A DNA stretch of 64,000 bases, from contig JAQWNG010000008.1 in the NCBI GenBank assembly GCA_029246385.1, forward strand, positions 156,610-220,609, read 5' to 3'. This DNA comes from Halioglobus sp. (GTDB lineage: Bacteria > Pseudomonadota > Gammaproteobacteria > Pseudomonadales > Halieaceae). Below are positions 56,249 through 64,000 of the stretch, one piece after another. A program made the translations under genes and the position numbers. The notes under the pieces were generated by a model, which was given only the letters and a program-made list of their open reading frames with translations, was not told the origin of the DNA and ran no database searches. Each line of letters starts with the position of its first letter. Positions within the stretch are counted from its first letter, which is position 1.

Positions 56249-56554
56249 CTACCAGCTTGACTTAACTAGACCTGGAACGTCGCCACGCATTGCGGCCTCA
56301 CGCAGCTTATTTCGACAAAGTCCGAATTTCCTATAGACCCCATGTGGTCTACCGGTAATCGCGCATCGACGCCGCTGGCGAACGGGGCTGGCGTCGCGGG
56401 GAAGTTTTTGCAGTCTAACCTGAGCATCCCATTTTTCATCGTCAGAGGCATTTGCATCGACCAAAATCGCCTTCAATGACGCGCGCTTTGCCGCGTACTT
56501 CGCTACTGTTTGAGTGCGCTTATTTTCGCGCGCAATCATTGATTTTTTTGCCAT
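56249..56554 (-). CDS. rpsN: 30S ribosomal protein S14
   Basis: A 101-residue long-form S14 of the C- (zinc-free) type: [21 protein letters not shown], and [33 protein letters not shown]. Only scattered Cys residues, not two CxxC pairs, so it does not bind zinc as the short form does. Confidence 0.98.
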   Translation of the reverse strand: MAKKSMIARENKRTQTVAKYAAKRASLKAILVDANASDDEKWDAQVRLQKLPRDASPVRQRRRCAITGRPHGVYRKFGLCRNKLREAAMRGDVPGLVKSSW

Positions 56555-56566
56555 GTGTAAAGCCTC

Positions 56567-57106
56567 TTAATCCTTAAGTGGGAAGTTGAAAGCACGCAAA
56601 AGTGCACGGCCTTCATCATCCGTACGAGCCGAAGTGGTGATAGTAATGTCCATACCACGCAATGCATCCACTTTATCGTACTCGATTTCCGGAAATATAA
56701 TTTGCTCGGTAACACCCATAGCAAAATTGCCTCGACCATCGAAAGACTTAGCACTAACACCCCTAAAATCTCGAACGCGTGGAATTGCTATGCTAACCAG
56801 ACGATCCAAAAATTCATACATACGCTCGGATCGCAGGGTCACCTTGCACCCAATCGGCCAGCCATCCCTAACCTTAAAACCCGCGATTGATTTGCGCGCC
56901 TTAGTTACAACGACCTTCTGACCTGAAATTTTCTCCATATCCGCAACGGCATTTTCTAAGACTTTTTTGTCACCCAAGGCCTCTCCCACGCCCATATTCA
57001 GCGTGATTTTAGTGATGCGCGGCACCTCCATCATATTGGCCAAGCCTAGCTCCTCCTTCAACTGAGGAACAATTTCGGTCTTGTATTTCTCTTTCAACGC
57101 TGCCAT
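56567..57106 (-). CDS. rplE: 50S ribosomal protein L5
   Basis: A 179-residue 5S rRNA-binding protein. [41 protein letters not shown] and [28 protein letters not shown] are standard. Between rplX and rpsN. Confidence 0.98.
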   Translation of the reverse strand: MAALKEKYKTEIVPQLKEELGLANMMEVPRITKITLNMGVGEALGDKKVLENAVADMEKISGQKVVVTKARKSIAGFKVRDGWPIGCKVTLRSERMYEFLDRLVSIAIPRVRDFRGVSAKSFDGRGNFAMGVTEQIIFPEIEYDKVDALRGMDITITTSARTDDEGRALLRAFNFPLKD

Positions 57107-57139
57107 GTTTTCTACCCGTCGACCACTAAGCCCTGAGGA

Positions 57140-57454
57140 CTAGGCGTCGATCTCCTCACCACTGGATTTAAAAATTCTGACCTTACGGCCTCCATCAACC
57201 TTTATACCAACCCGATCAGCCTTAGCGGTATCAGGGTTAAATATTGCCACGTTAGAAATCTGAATCGCAGCTTCATTTTCCACGATACCGCCGGCAATGC
57301 CCGCATCTGGGTTGGCCTTGGTATGCTTCTTAACCATGTTGACTCCAGACACAATAACCTTATTGTTATCTAACACCTTGCGCACCTTCCCACGCTTACC
57401 CTTGTCCTTGCCGGCCAGGATAATTACTTCGTCTTCGCTTTTAATCTTTAACAT
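57140..57454 (-). CDS. rplX: 50S ribosomal protein L24
   Basis: A 104-residue KOW-domain assembly initiator. [23 protein letters not shown] is the KOW motif and [14 protein letters not shown] follows as expected. Between rplN and rplE. Confidence 0.98.
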   Translation of the reverse strand: MLKIKSEDEVIILAGKDKGKRGKVRKVLDNNKVIVSGVNMVKKHTKANPDAGIAGGIVENEAAIQISNVAIFNPDTAKADRVGIKVDGGRKVRIFKSSGEEIDA

Positions 57455-57482
57455 CTGCTTCTACCTATACCTAGCCAGCGGG

Positions 57483-57851
57483 CTAGATAACTTCAGGGGC
57501 TAAGGAAATAATCTTCATAAACTTTTCACCACGCAATTCTCGTGTTACCGGGCCAAATATGCGCGTACCTATAGGGGCATCCTGAGCGTTCAAAAGGACT
57601 GCTGCATTATCATCGAACTTAATAAGCGACCCGTCAGGACGTCGCACGCCCTTTCTAGTCCGCACTACCACCGCAGTCATTACCTGCCCTTTCTTAACCT
57701 TGCCGCGGGGAATCGCTTCCTTCACAGTTACCTTAATGAGGTCACCGACACGCGCATAACGCCGCTTGGATCCACCTAGCACCTTGATACACATCACTCT
57801 GCGAGCGCCGCTGTTATCGGCAACTTCCAAATACGACTGTGTCTGAATCAT
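57483..57851 (-). CDS. rplN: 50S ribosomal protein L14
   Basis: A 122-residue protein starting [33 protein letters not shown] and ending [12 protein letters not shown]. First gene of the spc operon; the 58-base gap to rpsQ contains a small GCGG/CCGC hairpin. Confidence 0.98.
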   Translation of the reverse strand: MIQTQSYLEVADNSGARRVMCIKVLGGSKRRYARVGDLIKVTVKEAIPRGKVKKGQVMTAVVVRTRKGVRRPDGSLIKFDDNAAVLLNAQDAPIGTRIFGPVTRELRGEKFMKIISLAPEVI

Positions 57852-57909
57852 CTTTTACTCCCACTGCGGACGAACCGCGAACCTCTAACTGCTTACATTC
57901 AGGCCAGAC

Positions 57910-58170
57910 CTAAGATGCGCTTACAACGACTTCCAACAATTTCCAAGTTTTTGTTTTGGAAAAAGGACGGGTTTCTGCAACCGTCACGGTATCGCCAACA
58001 CCACATTGGTTGTTTTCATAATGAGCATGAATTTTTGAAGACCGCGTCATATACTTGCCGTAGACAGGATGCTTTTCCCGTCGCTCTATCAAGACAGTTA
58101 TTGTCTTATCCATTTTGCTACTTACAACTTTTCCCGTTGCAAGTCTTGCACGCTTCTCTACTACCGACAT
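57910..58170 (-). CDS. rpsQ: 30S ribosomal protein S17
   Basis: An 86-residue OB-fold protein: [51 protein letters not shown]. The track's GTG (58179) overlaps rpmC by eight bases; the ATG at 58170 has GGTGG five bases upstream and is taken here, but the GTG cannot be excluded. Last gene of the S10 operon. Confidence 0.95.
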   Translation of the reverse strand: MSVVEKRARLATGKVVSSKMDKTITVLIERREKHPVYGKYMTRSSKIHAHYENNQCGVGDTVTVAETRPFSKTKTWKLLEVVVSAS

Positions 58171-58171
58171 C

Positions 58172-58363
58172 TTAGCCACCCGCCTTTTCAGTGAGTAAAG
58201 TCTTCACCCGAGCAATATCTCGCTGGTTCTGTTGTAGTAGGTGAGTTTGCCCCAACTCCCCGGTCGCCTTTTGCATACGCATTTTGAACTGCGCTTCGCG
58301 CAGGGTCAGCAGTGTCTTACTTAAGTCATCGCTAGACTTTTCGCGTAACTCGCTAGCTTTCAT
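58172..58363 (-). CDS. rpmC: 50S ribosomal protein L29
   Basis: A 63-residue helical hairpin protein near the exit tunnel: [19 protein letters not shown] and [23 protein letters not shown]. Its ATG overlaps the rplP stop by one base (TAATG). Confidence 0.98.
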   Translation of the reverse strand: MKASELREKSSDDLSKTLLTLREAQFKMRMQKATGELGQTHLLQQNQRDIARVKTLLTEKAGG

Positions 58364-58776
58364 TACATCACCGTCCGTTTAACAAATTGTGTCGCTATTG
58401 GGATCTTAGCTGATGCCAACGCAAAAGCTTCCCGCGCCATTTCTTCAGAAACACCCTGCAGCTCATAGAGCACCTTACCCGGCTGAATTTGGGCTACCCA
58501 ATACTCTACATTACCCTTACCTTTACCTTGTCGAACTTCTAGCGGCTTACCCGTTATCGGCTTATCAGGAAACACGCGGATCCAGATTTTTCCACCGCGC
58601 TTGATATGCCGTGTCATTGCTCGACGTGCCGCCTCAATTTGACGTGCCGTGATACGACCGCGGCCTACGGCCTTTAGCCCGTATTCGCCAAAACTAACCT
58701 TGCTGCCGCGCTCAGCTAGCCCGCGATTGCGGCCCTTCATCATCTTGCGGAATTTCGTACGCTTTGGTTGAAGCAT
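58363..58776 (-). CDS. rplP: 50S ribosomal protein L16
   Basis: A 137-residue protein starting [21 protein letters not shown], with [45 protein letters not shown]. Organises the A-site tRNA region. Coupled to rpmC by a one-base overlap. Confidence 0.98.
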   Translation of the reverse strand: MLQPKRTKFRKMMKGRNRGLAERGSKVSFGEYGLKAVGRGRITARQIEAARRAMTRHIKRGGKIWIRVFPDKPITGKPLEVRQGKGKGNVEYWVAQIQPGKVLYELQGVSEEMAREAFALASAKIPIATQFVKRTVM

Positions 58777-58787
58777 CTGCGTAGCCC

Positions 58788-59459
58788 TTAATTAGTTGCT
58801 GTCTTCTGAGCGGCGTCATCCTGGCCTTCATTGCCGATGACTTCGCCCTTAAAAATCCAAACCTTCACACCAAGGATGCCGTAGGTAGTTGCGGCTTCAT
58901 ACGTGGAATAATCAATATCCGCCCGTAACGTGTGCAAAGGCACACGACCTTCTCGATACCATTCGGAGCGCGCAATTTCTGCTCCACCTAATCTTCCACC
59001 AATCTGAACCTTGATACCCTCAGCACCCTGCCTCATTGCATTTTGCACTACGCGCTTCATGGCTCTGCGAAACATCACCCGACGCTCCAACTGCTGCGCA
59101 ACATTTTGCGCTACCAATTTTGCATCCAGATCTGGCTTTCGAATTTCTTCGATATTAATGTGCACAGGCACACCCATTCTCTGCGTCAAATCTTTGCGCA
59201 GTTTGTCTACGTCTTCACCCTTCTTACCTATAATGATACCTGGACGAGCAGTGTGAATCGTAATGCGAGCGGTTTGCGCTGGTCGCTCGATAACTATACG
59301 ACTAACGGATGCATTGTCTAAGGCTTTTTCAATGTAAGCTCGCGTCTGCAGGTCAGTAATCAACTGCTTGGCATAATTTTTAGTCTCGGCATACCAGATC
59401 GATGTATGATCTTTGACGATCCCTAGTCGTATGCCTGTTGGATGTACTTTCTGACCCAT
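58788..59459 (-). CDS. rpsC: 30S ribosomal protein S3
   Basis: A 223-residue protein at the mRNA entry site. [24 protein letters not shown] at the start, the KH domain loop [15 protein letters not shown], and [30 protein letters not shown] near the C-terminus. Between rplV and rplP. Confidence 0.98.
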   Translation of the reverse strand: MGQKVHPTGIRLGIVKDHTSIWYAETKNYAKQLITDLQTRAYIEKALDNASVSRIVIERPAQTARITIHTARPGIIIGKKGEDVDKLRKDLTQRMGVPVHINIEEIRKPDLDAKLVAQNVAQQLERRVMFRRAMKRVVQNAMRQGAEGIKVQIGGRLGGAEIARSEWYREGRVPLHTLRADIDYSTYEAATTYGILGVKVWIFKGEVIGNEGQDDAAQKTATN

Positions 59460-59470
59460 TTAATTTTCTC

Positions 59471-59815
59471 CTAAACTTCGCGGTGGCTATCTGCAACTTT
59501 AATCGTCACGTGGCAGCTGCGCTTTAAAATTCGATCCGCACGGCCTTTAGCGCGCGGCCGTAGCCGCTTCATAGTCATACCTTCGTCTACAAAAATACCG
59601 GATACCTCTAACTCATCGACATCCGCACCTTCGTTGTTCTCAGCATTCGCTATGGCTGAATTAAGCACCTTTTTTACAATATGGGCCGCTTTCTTAGAGC
59701 TGAACTCAAGCAAACCGAGAGCTTCCTCTACACGCAAACCACGCACCTGGTTTGCAACTAAGCGAACCTTCTGCGCCGAAATCTGTGCGCCTTTCAATTT
59801 TGCTGCTACTTCCAT
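59471..59815 (-). CDS. rplV: 50S ribosomal protein L22
   Basis: A 114-residue exit-tunnel protein. [20 protein letters not shown] and [32 protein letters not shown]; the extended tunnel loop ([14 protein letters not shown]) is intact, without the deletions known to give macrolide resistance. Confidence 0.98.
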   Translation of the reverse strand: MEVAAKLKGAQISAQKVRLVANQVRGLRVEEALGLLEFSSKKAAHIVKKVLNSAIANAENNEGADVDELEVSGIFVDEGMTMKRLRPRAKGRADRILKRSCHVTIKVADSHREV

Positions 59816-59842
59816 TTTCTATACCTCGCTACAGATAAGCGT

Positions 59843-60118
59843 CTAGCGCTTAGTCGCCTTGTCCGCGATGTGCCCTCGAAACGTGCGCGTTACCGCAAAT
59901 TCTCCAAGTTTATGCCCGACCATGTCTTCATTTACAAGAACCGGGATATGCTGACGACCGTTATGGACAGCAATAGTCAAACCAACCATATCGGGCGATA
60001 CCATAGAACGCCGCGACCAAGTTTTAATAGGTCTACGGTCATTGCTTTCAATCGCAGCTTCAACCTTCTTCATCAGATGAAGATCAATAAAAGGGCCTTT
60101 CTTCAGTGAACGCGGCAC
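59843..60118 (-). CDS. rpsS: 30S ribosomal protein S19
   Basis: A 91-residue head protein: [68 protein letters not shown]. All S19 landmarks present. Confidence 0.98.
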   Translation of the reverse strand: MPRSLKKGPFIDLHLMKKVEAAIESNDRRPIKTWSRRSMVSPDMVGLTIAVHNGRQHIPVLVNEDMVGHKLGEFAVTRTFRGHIADKATKR

Positions 60119-60156
60119 AATGTCTTCCTCTAGTCTCTTTGCTTTAACAAGCGAAT

Positions 60157-60984
60157 TTATTTTTTACCGCGACGGCGGACAATCAAGTTATCGGTGCGCT
60201 TATTCTTACGCGTTTTATAGCCTTTTGCCGGTGTACCCCAGGGGCTCACTGGATGACGCCCGCCTGAAGTTCGCCCTTCACCACCGCCATGGGGATGATC
60301 TACGGGATTCATCGCGACACCACGGACTGTTGGTCTAACACCACGCCAGCGAGAAGCTCCGGCTTTACCTAATTTACGCAAGTTGTGCTCGGAGTTAGAA
60401 ACCTCACCCAATGTTGCTCGACAGTCCGCCAATACTTTACGCATCTCACCGGAGCGCAGTCGCAAAGTAGCGTATTGACCTTCGCGAGCGACAAGCTGAA
60501 CAGAGGCGCCGGCAGAGCGTGCGATCTGTGCACCCTTACCAGGTTTCAATTCAATGCAGTGCAACACTGAACCCACGGGGATATTACGCAAAGGCAGGCA
60601 ATTACCTGCCTTGATAGGCGCAGCCGCACCCGACTGAAGAACATCCCCCGACTTCACACCTTTGGGTGCAATAATGTAGCGACGCTCACCATCGGCAAAC
60701 AACAGCAAAGCGATATGCGCTGTACGATTGGGGTCGTACTCCAGGCGCTCAACTTTGGCAGGAACAGCATCCTTGTTCCGCTTAAAATCGATTACTCGAT
60801 AGTGCTGCTTGTGGCCACCACCGACGTGACGATTTGTAATCCGCCCATTGTTATTTCGGCCGCCATTCCTCGTCTGATTTTCTAATAACGGCCCGTAGGG
60901 GGCGCCCTTGTGAAGGTCATCACTTACTACTCGGACGACGTGACGACGACCAGGAGAGGTAGGCTTACTTTTTAAAACTGCCAT
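60157..60984 (-). CDS. rplB: 50S ribosomal protein L2
   Basis: A 275-residue primary 23S rRNA-binding protein near the peptidyl transferase centre. [22 protein letters not shown], and [33 protein letters not shown], where the conserved functional His lies. Between rplW and rpsS. Confidence 0.98.
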   Translation of the reverse strand: MAVLKSKPTSPGRRHVVRVVSDDLHKGAPYGPLLENQTRNGGRNNNGRITNRHVGGGHKQHYRVIDFKRNKDAVPAKVERLEYDPNRTAHIALLLFADGERRYIIAPKGVKSGDVLQSGAAAPIKAGNCLPLRNIPVGSVLHCIELKPGKGAQIARSAGASVQLVAREGQYATLRLRSGEMRKVLADCRATLGEVSNSEHNLRKLGKAGASRWRGVRPTVRGVAMNPVDHPHGGGEGRTSGGRHPVSPWGTPAKGYKTRKNKRTDNLIVRRRGKK

Positions 60985-60998
60985 TTCGTTACTGCTCC

Positions 60999-61295
60999 TT
61001 AATCCGCTAGCGCAAAGTCGATGTCATGACCCTGCTCCAGCTTGACGTAAGCTTTTTTCCAAGTCGATCTGGTGCTGTAACCGTTCTTGTTGCGCTTTAC
61101 CTTACCTTTCACTCTCAGAGTATTGACATTGACAACCCTGACATTGAAAAGCTGTTCAACCGATTTTTTCACTTCCAGCTTGGAGGCATCGATGGCAACC
61201 TTAAATACATATTGATTACCCAAATCGGCAATTATGGTAGCCTTTTCAGAAGTATGTGGACCTACCAGTATCTGAAATACCCTCTCCTGGTTCAT
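60999..61295 (-). CDS. rplW: 50S ribosomal protein L23
   Basis: A 98-residue exit-site protein that docks trigger factor and [29 protein letters not shown] and [17 protein letters not shown]. Starts in an ATGA overlap with the rplD stop. Confidence 0.98.
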   Translation of the reverse strand: MNQERVFQILVGPHTSEKATIIADLGNQYVFKVAIDASKLEVKKSVEQLFNVRVVNVNTLRVKGKVKRNKNGYSTRSTWKKAYVKLEQGHDIDFALAD

Positions 61296-61909
61296 CCCAA
61301 CATCTCCTCAAATTTCTTCACTGCATCGACGGTGATCATTACTTTGTCATGCCCTACTAGGCTTACAGGGTCAACGCCTTCGACATCAAGCACCTCGACC
61401 GCGTGCAGGTTTCGCGCAGCCAAGTACAAATTTTCATCTAGCTGTGAGCATACTATAAGAACATTTTCAACACCGTAGTCACTAAGGTGTTTCACTAAAA
61501 GCTTAGTTTTAGGTGCCTCCAGATCGAGGCTCTCTACAACCATCAAACGATCCTGCCGAGCCAACTCAGACATAATTGAACGCATAGCCGCACGGTACAT
61601 CTTACGGTTCACTTTGTGAGAATGATCCTGTGGTTGCGCGGCAAAAGTAACGCCTCCGCTACGCCAAATGGGCGAACGTATGGTTCCTGCTCGGGCACGA
61701 CCTGTGCCTTTTTGTCGCCAAGGCTTTTTGCCTCCACCACTTACCGCAGCACGATTCTTTTGCGCACGCGTCCCTTGCCGAGCACCCGCCAAATAGGCAG
61801 TCACTACCTGATGCACTAGGTCCTCGTTGTACTCGCGCGCGAAGGTGACATCAGAAACAGACACTGACCCTGCTTCACTGCTACCTGATTTTAAAACACT
61901 TAATTCCAC
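61292..61909 (-). CDS. rplD: 50S ribosomal protein L4
   Basis: A 205-residue protein, [20 protein letters not shown], then [39 protein letters not shown], the tunnel loop. In E. coli L4 also represses the S10 operon by binding its leader; no such structure was established here. The start codon is GTG. Confidence 0.98.
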   Translation of the reverse strand: MELSVLKSGSSEAGSVSVSDVTFAREYNEDLVHQVVTAYLAGARQGTRAQKNRAAVSGGGKKPWRQKGTGRARAGTIRSPIWRSGGVTFAAQPQDHSHKVNRKMYRAAMRSIMSELARQDRLMVVESLDLEAPKTKLLVKHLSDYGVENVLIVCSQLDENLYLAARNLHAVEVLDVEGVDPVSLVGHDKVMITVDAVKKFEEMLG

Positions 61910-61927
61910 GTTAGAGACCCCCTAACC

Positions 61928-62563
61928 TTAAGCCTTGACTGCGGGACGAACAAATACGTCACCGCCCGGCGCACCAGGTATGGCGCCCTTGATAAGTAAC
62001 AAGTTCCGATCGACATCAACTCGGACGACTTCTAGTCCTTGAATCGTGACGTTCACAGCACCCATGTGACCTGACATTTTCTTACCCTTCCATACACGAC
62101 CGGGCGTCTGACACTGACCTATCGAACCAGGAGCTCGATGCGACAGTGAATTACCGTGTGTAGCGTCCTGCATCGAAAAGTTCCAGCGCTTAATGACACC
62201 TTGAAAACCCTTACCCTTAGATTTCCCAGCCACATCAACCTTCTGTCCTACTTCGAACCGCTCAACGGTCAAATCAGCGCCCACCTCAGGCGCCTCATCA
62301 GCGTCGCCTAAACGGAATTCCCAAAGGCCTGTGCCCGCCTCTACGCCCGCCTTGGCAAATTGACCAGCCTTCGCTTTGCTTACCCTAGAAGCCTTGCGAG
62401 CTCCCGCGGTGACCTGAATTGCTCGATAACCATCGCTATCGACATCTTTGACTTGAGTAACGCGGTTTGGAGATACCTCCACTACGGTTACAGGAACTGA
62501 AACGCCATCTTCGGTGAAGATACGCGTCATACCGGACTTACGACCGACTAAACCAATCGTCAT
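61928..62563 (-). CDS. rplC: 50S ribosomal protein L3
   Basis: A 211-residue protein, [44 protein letters not shown], and [28 protein letters not shown]. The Gln in [10 protein letters not shown] is the residue methylated by PrmB in E. coli. A 107-base leader with hairpins separates it from rpsJ. Confidence 0.98.
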   Translation of the reverse strand: MTIGLVGRKSGMTRIFTEDGVSVPVTVVEVSPNRVTQVKDVDSDGYRAIQVTAGARKASRVSKAKAGQFAKAGVEAGTGLWEFRLGDADEAPEVGADLTVERFEVGQKVDVAGKSKGKGFQGVIKRWNFSMQDATHGNSLSHRAPGSIGQCQTPGRVWKGKKMSGHMGAVNVTIQGLEVVRVDVDRNLLLIKGAIPGAPGGDVFVRPAVKA

Positions 62564-62606
62564 CTTTACTAACCTCTCAGTGTACGGGGCTGAACCCTCT
62601 ATGGCC

Positions 62607-62648
62607 GCCTATTGCTAGGCATTACACACTCGGAGTTCCTGCTCCGAG
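62607..62648 (-). promoter_or_regulatory. Two perfect hairpins in the rpsJ-rplC gap
   Basis: GCCTA-TTGC-TAGGC (62607-62620) and CTCGGAG-TTCCTG-CTCCGAG (62629-62648) form perfect 5- and 7-bp stems within the 107-base gap between rpsJ and rplC. Other gaps in this super-operon are mostly shorter than 60 bases. A protein-binding or RNase processing element is possible; neither hairpin has a T-run. Confidence 0.5.
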
Positions 62649-62670
62649 CAGGTCTTGCTATAACATGTTG

Positions 62671-62982
62671 TTAACCAAGACTAATTTGTACTTCTACACC
62701 TGCTGCCAGATCCAATTTCATCAGCGCATCAACCGTTTTCTCTGTCGGCTCGACGATATCGAGCATGCGCTTGTGGGTGCGAATCTCATATTGATCACGA
62801 GCGTCTTTATTCACATGCGGTGAGATCAGCACGGTAAACTTTTCTTTTCTTGTAGGCAGAGGGATTGGACCCTTCACTAACGCGCCTGTGCGGCGAGCTG
62901 TCTCTACGATTTCCTGAGTAGACGAGTCTATCAGTCGATGATCAAACGCCTTTAGGCGGATTCGGATACGTTGACTTTGCAC
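62671..62982 (-). CDS. rpsJ: 30S ribosomal protein S10 (NusE)
   Basis: A 103-residue protein that also joins NusB in antitermination. [29 protein letters not shown] and [30 protein letters not shown]. Starts with GTG, with AGGAG nine bases upstream. First gene of the S10 operon, about 60 bases after its promoter. Confidence 0.98.
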   Translation of the reverse strand: MQSQRIRIRLKAFDHRLIDSSTQEIVETARRTGALVKGPIPLPTRKEKFTVLISPHVNKDARDQYEIRTHKRMLDIVEPTEKTVDALMKLDLAAGVEVQISLG

Positions 62983-63049
62983 CTAAACAAACTCCTAACA
63001 GCAAAGAACCAGAGGTCCGCAACGGAATCCCCCGAAAAAGTGAACGCGA

Positions 63050-63078
63050 ATTTTAAAGATGGACTCCGGCCCTGTCAA
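63050..63078 (-). promoter_or_regulatory. Sigma-70 promoter of the S10 operon
   Basis: On the minus strand TTGACA (63073-63078, perfect), a 17-base spacer and TAAAAT (63050-63055, 5 of 6). A GC-rich TCGCG discriminator follows, as in stringently controlled ribosomal promoters. The roughly 60-base leader before rpsJ is shorter than the 170-base L4-responsive leader of E. coli. The rest of the 334-base gap 62983-63316 holds no gene. Confidence 0.8.
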
Positions 63079-63316
63079 GCGCAGCGTGGATTTAATTGCA
63101 GCAACTGACGAATATAGACAGAGCCACCCCACCCCCTGTAAACGCCAGACACAGCATATTGTGAAGTCAGGCGCTCACACACCCCTGCATCCCAACAAAT
63201 CAATCTGCTAACAGCCCCCGAGCGCTGCTTGAGCAACCCCTCAAGCGACCCGCTTGACGTAAACGCCTTCAAAGTCGACCATGTGGTCTGTTTACCGCAA
63301 TTATTAGGAAAAATGC

Positions 63317-63745
63317 ATGGAACACAAGCAGCGTACGCATTCAGTTTTTCTCGGCTATTTGCTGTGGATCTTTGGCTTCATTGGCGCACACCGTTTTTAT
63401 TATGGCAAGCAGATTACTGGTGTTATCTGGTTTTTTACCCTCGGACTTCTCTTTGTTGGCTGGATCATCGATCTATTCCTGATCCCATCAATGGAACGTG
63501 AGGCGGAACGTCGTTTTATACCGGGACCGGTCAATTACAACCTGACCTGGATACTACTGACCTTTCTAGGCTTGTTCGGAGTCCATCGCTTTTATATGGG
63601 GAAATTCGTTACCGGCTTCTTATACCTTGGACTTACGGGACTAGCTGTCACCTTTCCTCCATTCGCCGTGATAGTCGCTATCGGTGTGCTCTACGACTTT
63701 CTGACACTTAATGAGCAACTTTCAGAGCTTAACAGTGGCTATTGA
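63317..63745 (+). CDS. TM2-domain membrane protein (duplicated domain)
   Basis: A 142-residue membrane protein with two TM2-like halves. Half one is VFLGYLLWIFGFIGAHRFYYGKQITGVIWFFT then GWIIDLFLIPSM. Half two is WILLTFLGLFGVHRFYMGKFVTGFLYLG then GVLYDFL. Each has the G(A/V)HRFY-x-GK turn and a D in the second helix. TM2 proteins occur in bacteria and animals, with no agreed bacterial function. TTAGGA lies seven bases before the ATG. Convergent with tuf and divergent from rpsJ, it interrupts the usual tufA-rpsJ neighbourhood. Confidence 0.88.
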   Translation: MEHKQRTHSVFLGYLLWIFGFIGAHRFYYGKQITGVIWFFTLGLLFVGWIIDLFLIPSMEREAERRFIPGPVNYNLTWILLTFLGLFGVHRFYMGKFVTGFLYLGLTGLAVTFPPFAVIVAIGVLYDFLTLNEQLSELNSGY

Positions 63746-63808
63746 ATTTTATCGCTTGCGCCATCCTAGACTATCGACAGCGCATAGCCACAACCGCTCT
63801 ACCCACAA

Positions 63809-63834
63809 AAAAGCCCGGCAAGTGCCGGGCTTTT
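63809..63834. terminator. Bidirectional terminator between the TM2 gene and tuf
   Basis: AAAAGCCCGGCA and TGCCGGGCTTTT form a perfect 12-bp stem around AG. T-runs on both strands make it work for the plus-strand TM2 gene and for tuf coming from the right. Confidence 0.9.
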
Positions 63835-63857
63835 ACATTCAACCTGCCAGCAAAGCA

Positions 63858-64000
63858 TCACTCGATAATTTTAGCGACGACACCGGCGCCAACAGTACGG
63901 CCACCTTCGCGAATCGCAAAACGCAGGCCTTCTTCCATCGCAATCGGCGCCATTAACGACGCAACCATCTGAACGTTATCACCCGGCATTACCATCTCAA
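63858..64000 (-). CDS. tuf: Elongation factor Tu, C-terminal end (truncated by window)
   Basis: The last 47 codons on the minus strand read [20 protein letters not shown], then [24 protein letters not shown] and the stop TGA. This is the C-terminal beta-barrel end of EF-Tu, which delivers aminoacyl-tRNA to the ribosome. The 5' part lies beyond base 64000. Position before the S10 operon suggests tufA of the str operon (rpsL-rpsG-fusA-tuf), to be confirmed from the adjacent sequence. Confidence 0.97.
   Translation of the reverse strand, partial: EMVMPGDNVQMVASLMAPIAMEEGLRFAIREGGRTVGAGVVAKIIE

Overview
The window looks like the chromosome of a marine-type gammaproteobacterium near the Pseudomonadales/Cellvibrionales (Spongiibacteraceae or Halieaceae-like). 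The basis is the unbroken S10-spc-alpha ribosomal super-operon followed by rplQ/uvrA/MFS/ssb, the FabA-FabB pair for anaerobic-type unsaturated fatty acid synthesis, a PMM/PGM of AlgC type, and a block of acyl-CoA dehydrogenases beside a wax ester synthase. The assignment is an inference from gene order and protein character; no 16S gene, tRNA, CRISPR array, integrase or insertion sequence was recognised.

Layout. 1-605: the end of a Sel1-repeat protein. About 1143-14416: an accessory cell-surface glycan island, visibly AT-richer than the rest in its left part. It holds four glycosyltransferases, three sulfotransferase genes with four sulfotransferase domains, two methyltransferases, a DegT-type sugar aminotransferase and a GNAT acetyltransferase. 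It probably builds and decorates a sulfated, methylated, amino-sugar-containing polysaccharide. 14761-17402: DUF2007 zinc-ribbon protein, dsbB with a small membrane partner gene missed by the ORF track, and a CurA-like reductase. 17716-29847: lipid and acyl-CoA metabolism (wax ester synthase, two tandem ABC1 kinases, three acyl-CoA dehydrogenases, GST, ALDH), plus GlpE, an ICMT-like methyltransferase and a ZIP transporter.

29889-35828: housekeeping genes proB, obgE, rpmA, rplU, then divergent ispB and pgi. 35860-39492: algC-galU-manC, which make GDP-mannose and UDP-glucose precursors and could feed the glycan island. 39740-41486: fabA-fabB. 41538-46029: moeA, moaB, an RmlD-like reductase, ssb and an MFS transporter. 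46221-49067: uvrA. 49147-62982: alpha, spc and S10 operons on the minus strand, including rpmJ, which the ORF track missed. 63317-63745: a TM2-domain gene inserted between rpsJ and tuf. The window ends inside tuf.

Start codons were moved from the ORF-track values wherever a Shine-Dalgarno sequence, a family start or a neighbour overlap argued for it. Regulatory calls are pattern matches by eye. The strongest are the S10 promoter (TTGACA-17-TAAAAT), the ispB promoter, the uvrA promoter, and a perfect 20-bp palindrome in the aldehyde dehydrogenase promoter. The best candidate for an undescribed system is the glycan island. Its unusual parts are a double-sulfotransferase fusion and an EGR-type N-terminal repeat shared by a glycosyltransferase and a methyltransferase.
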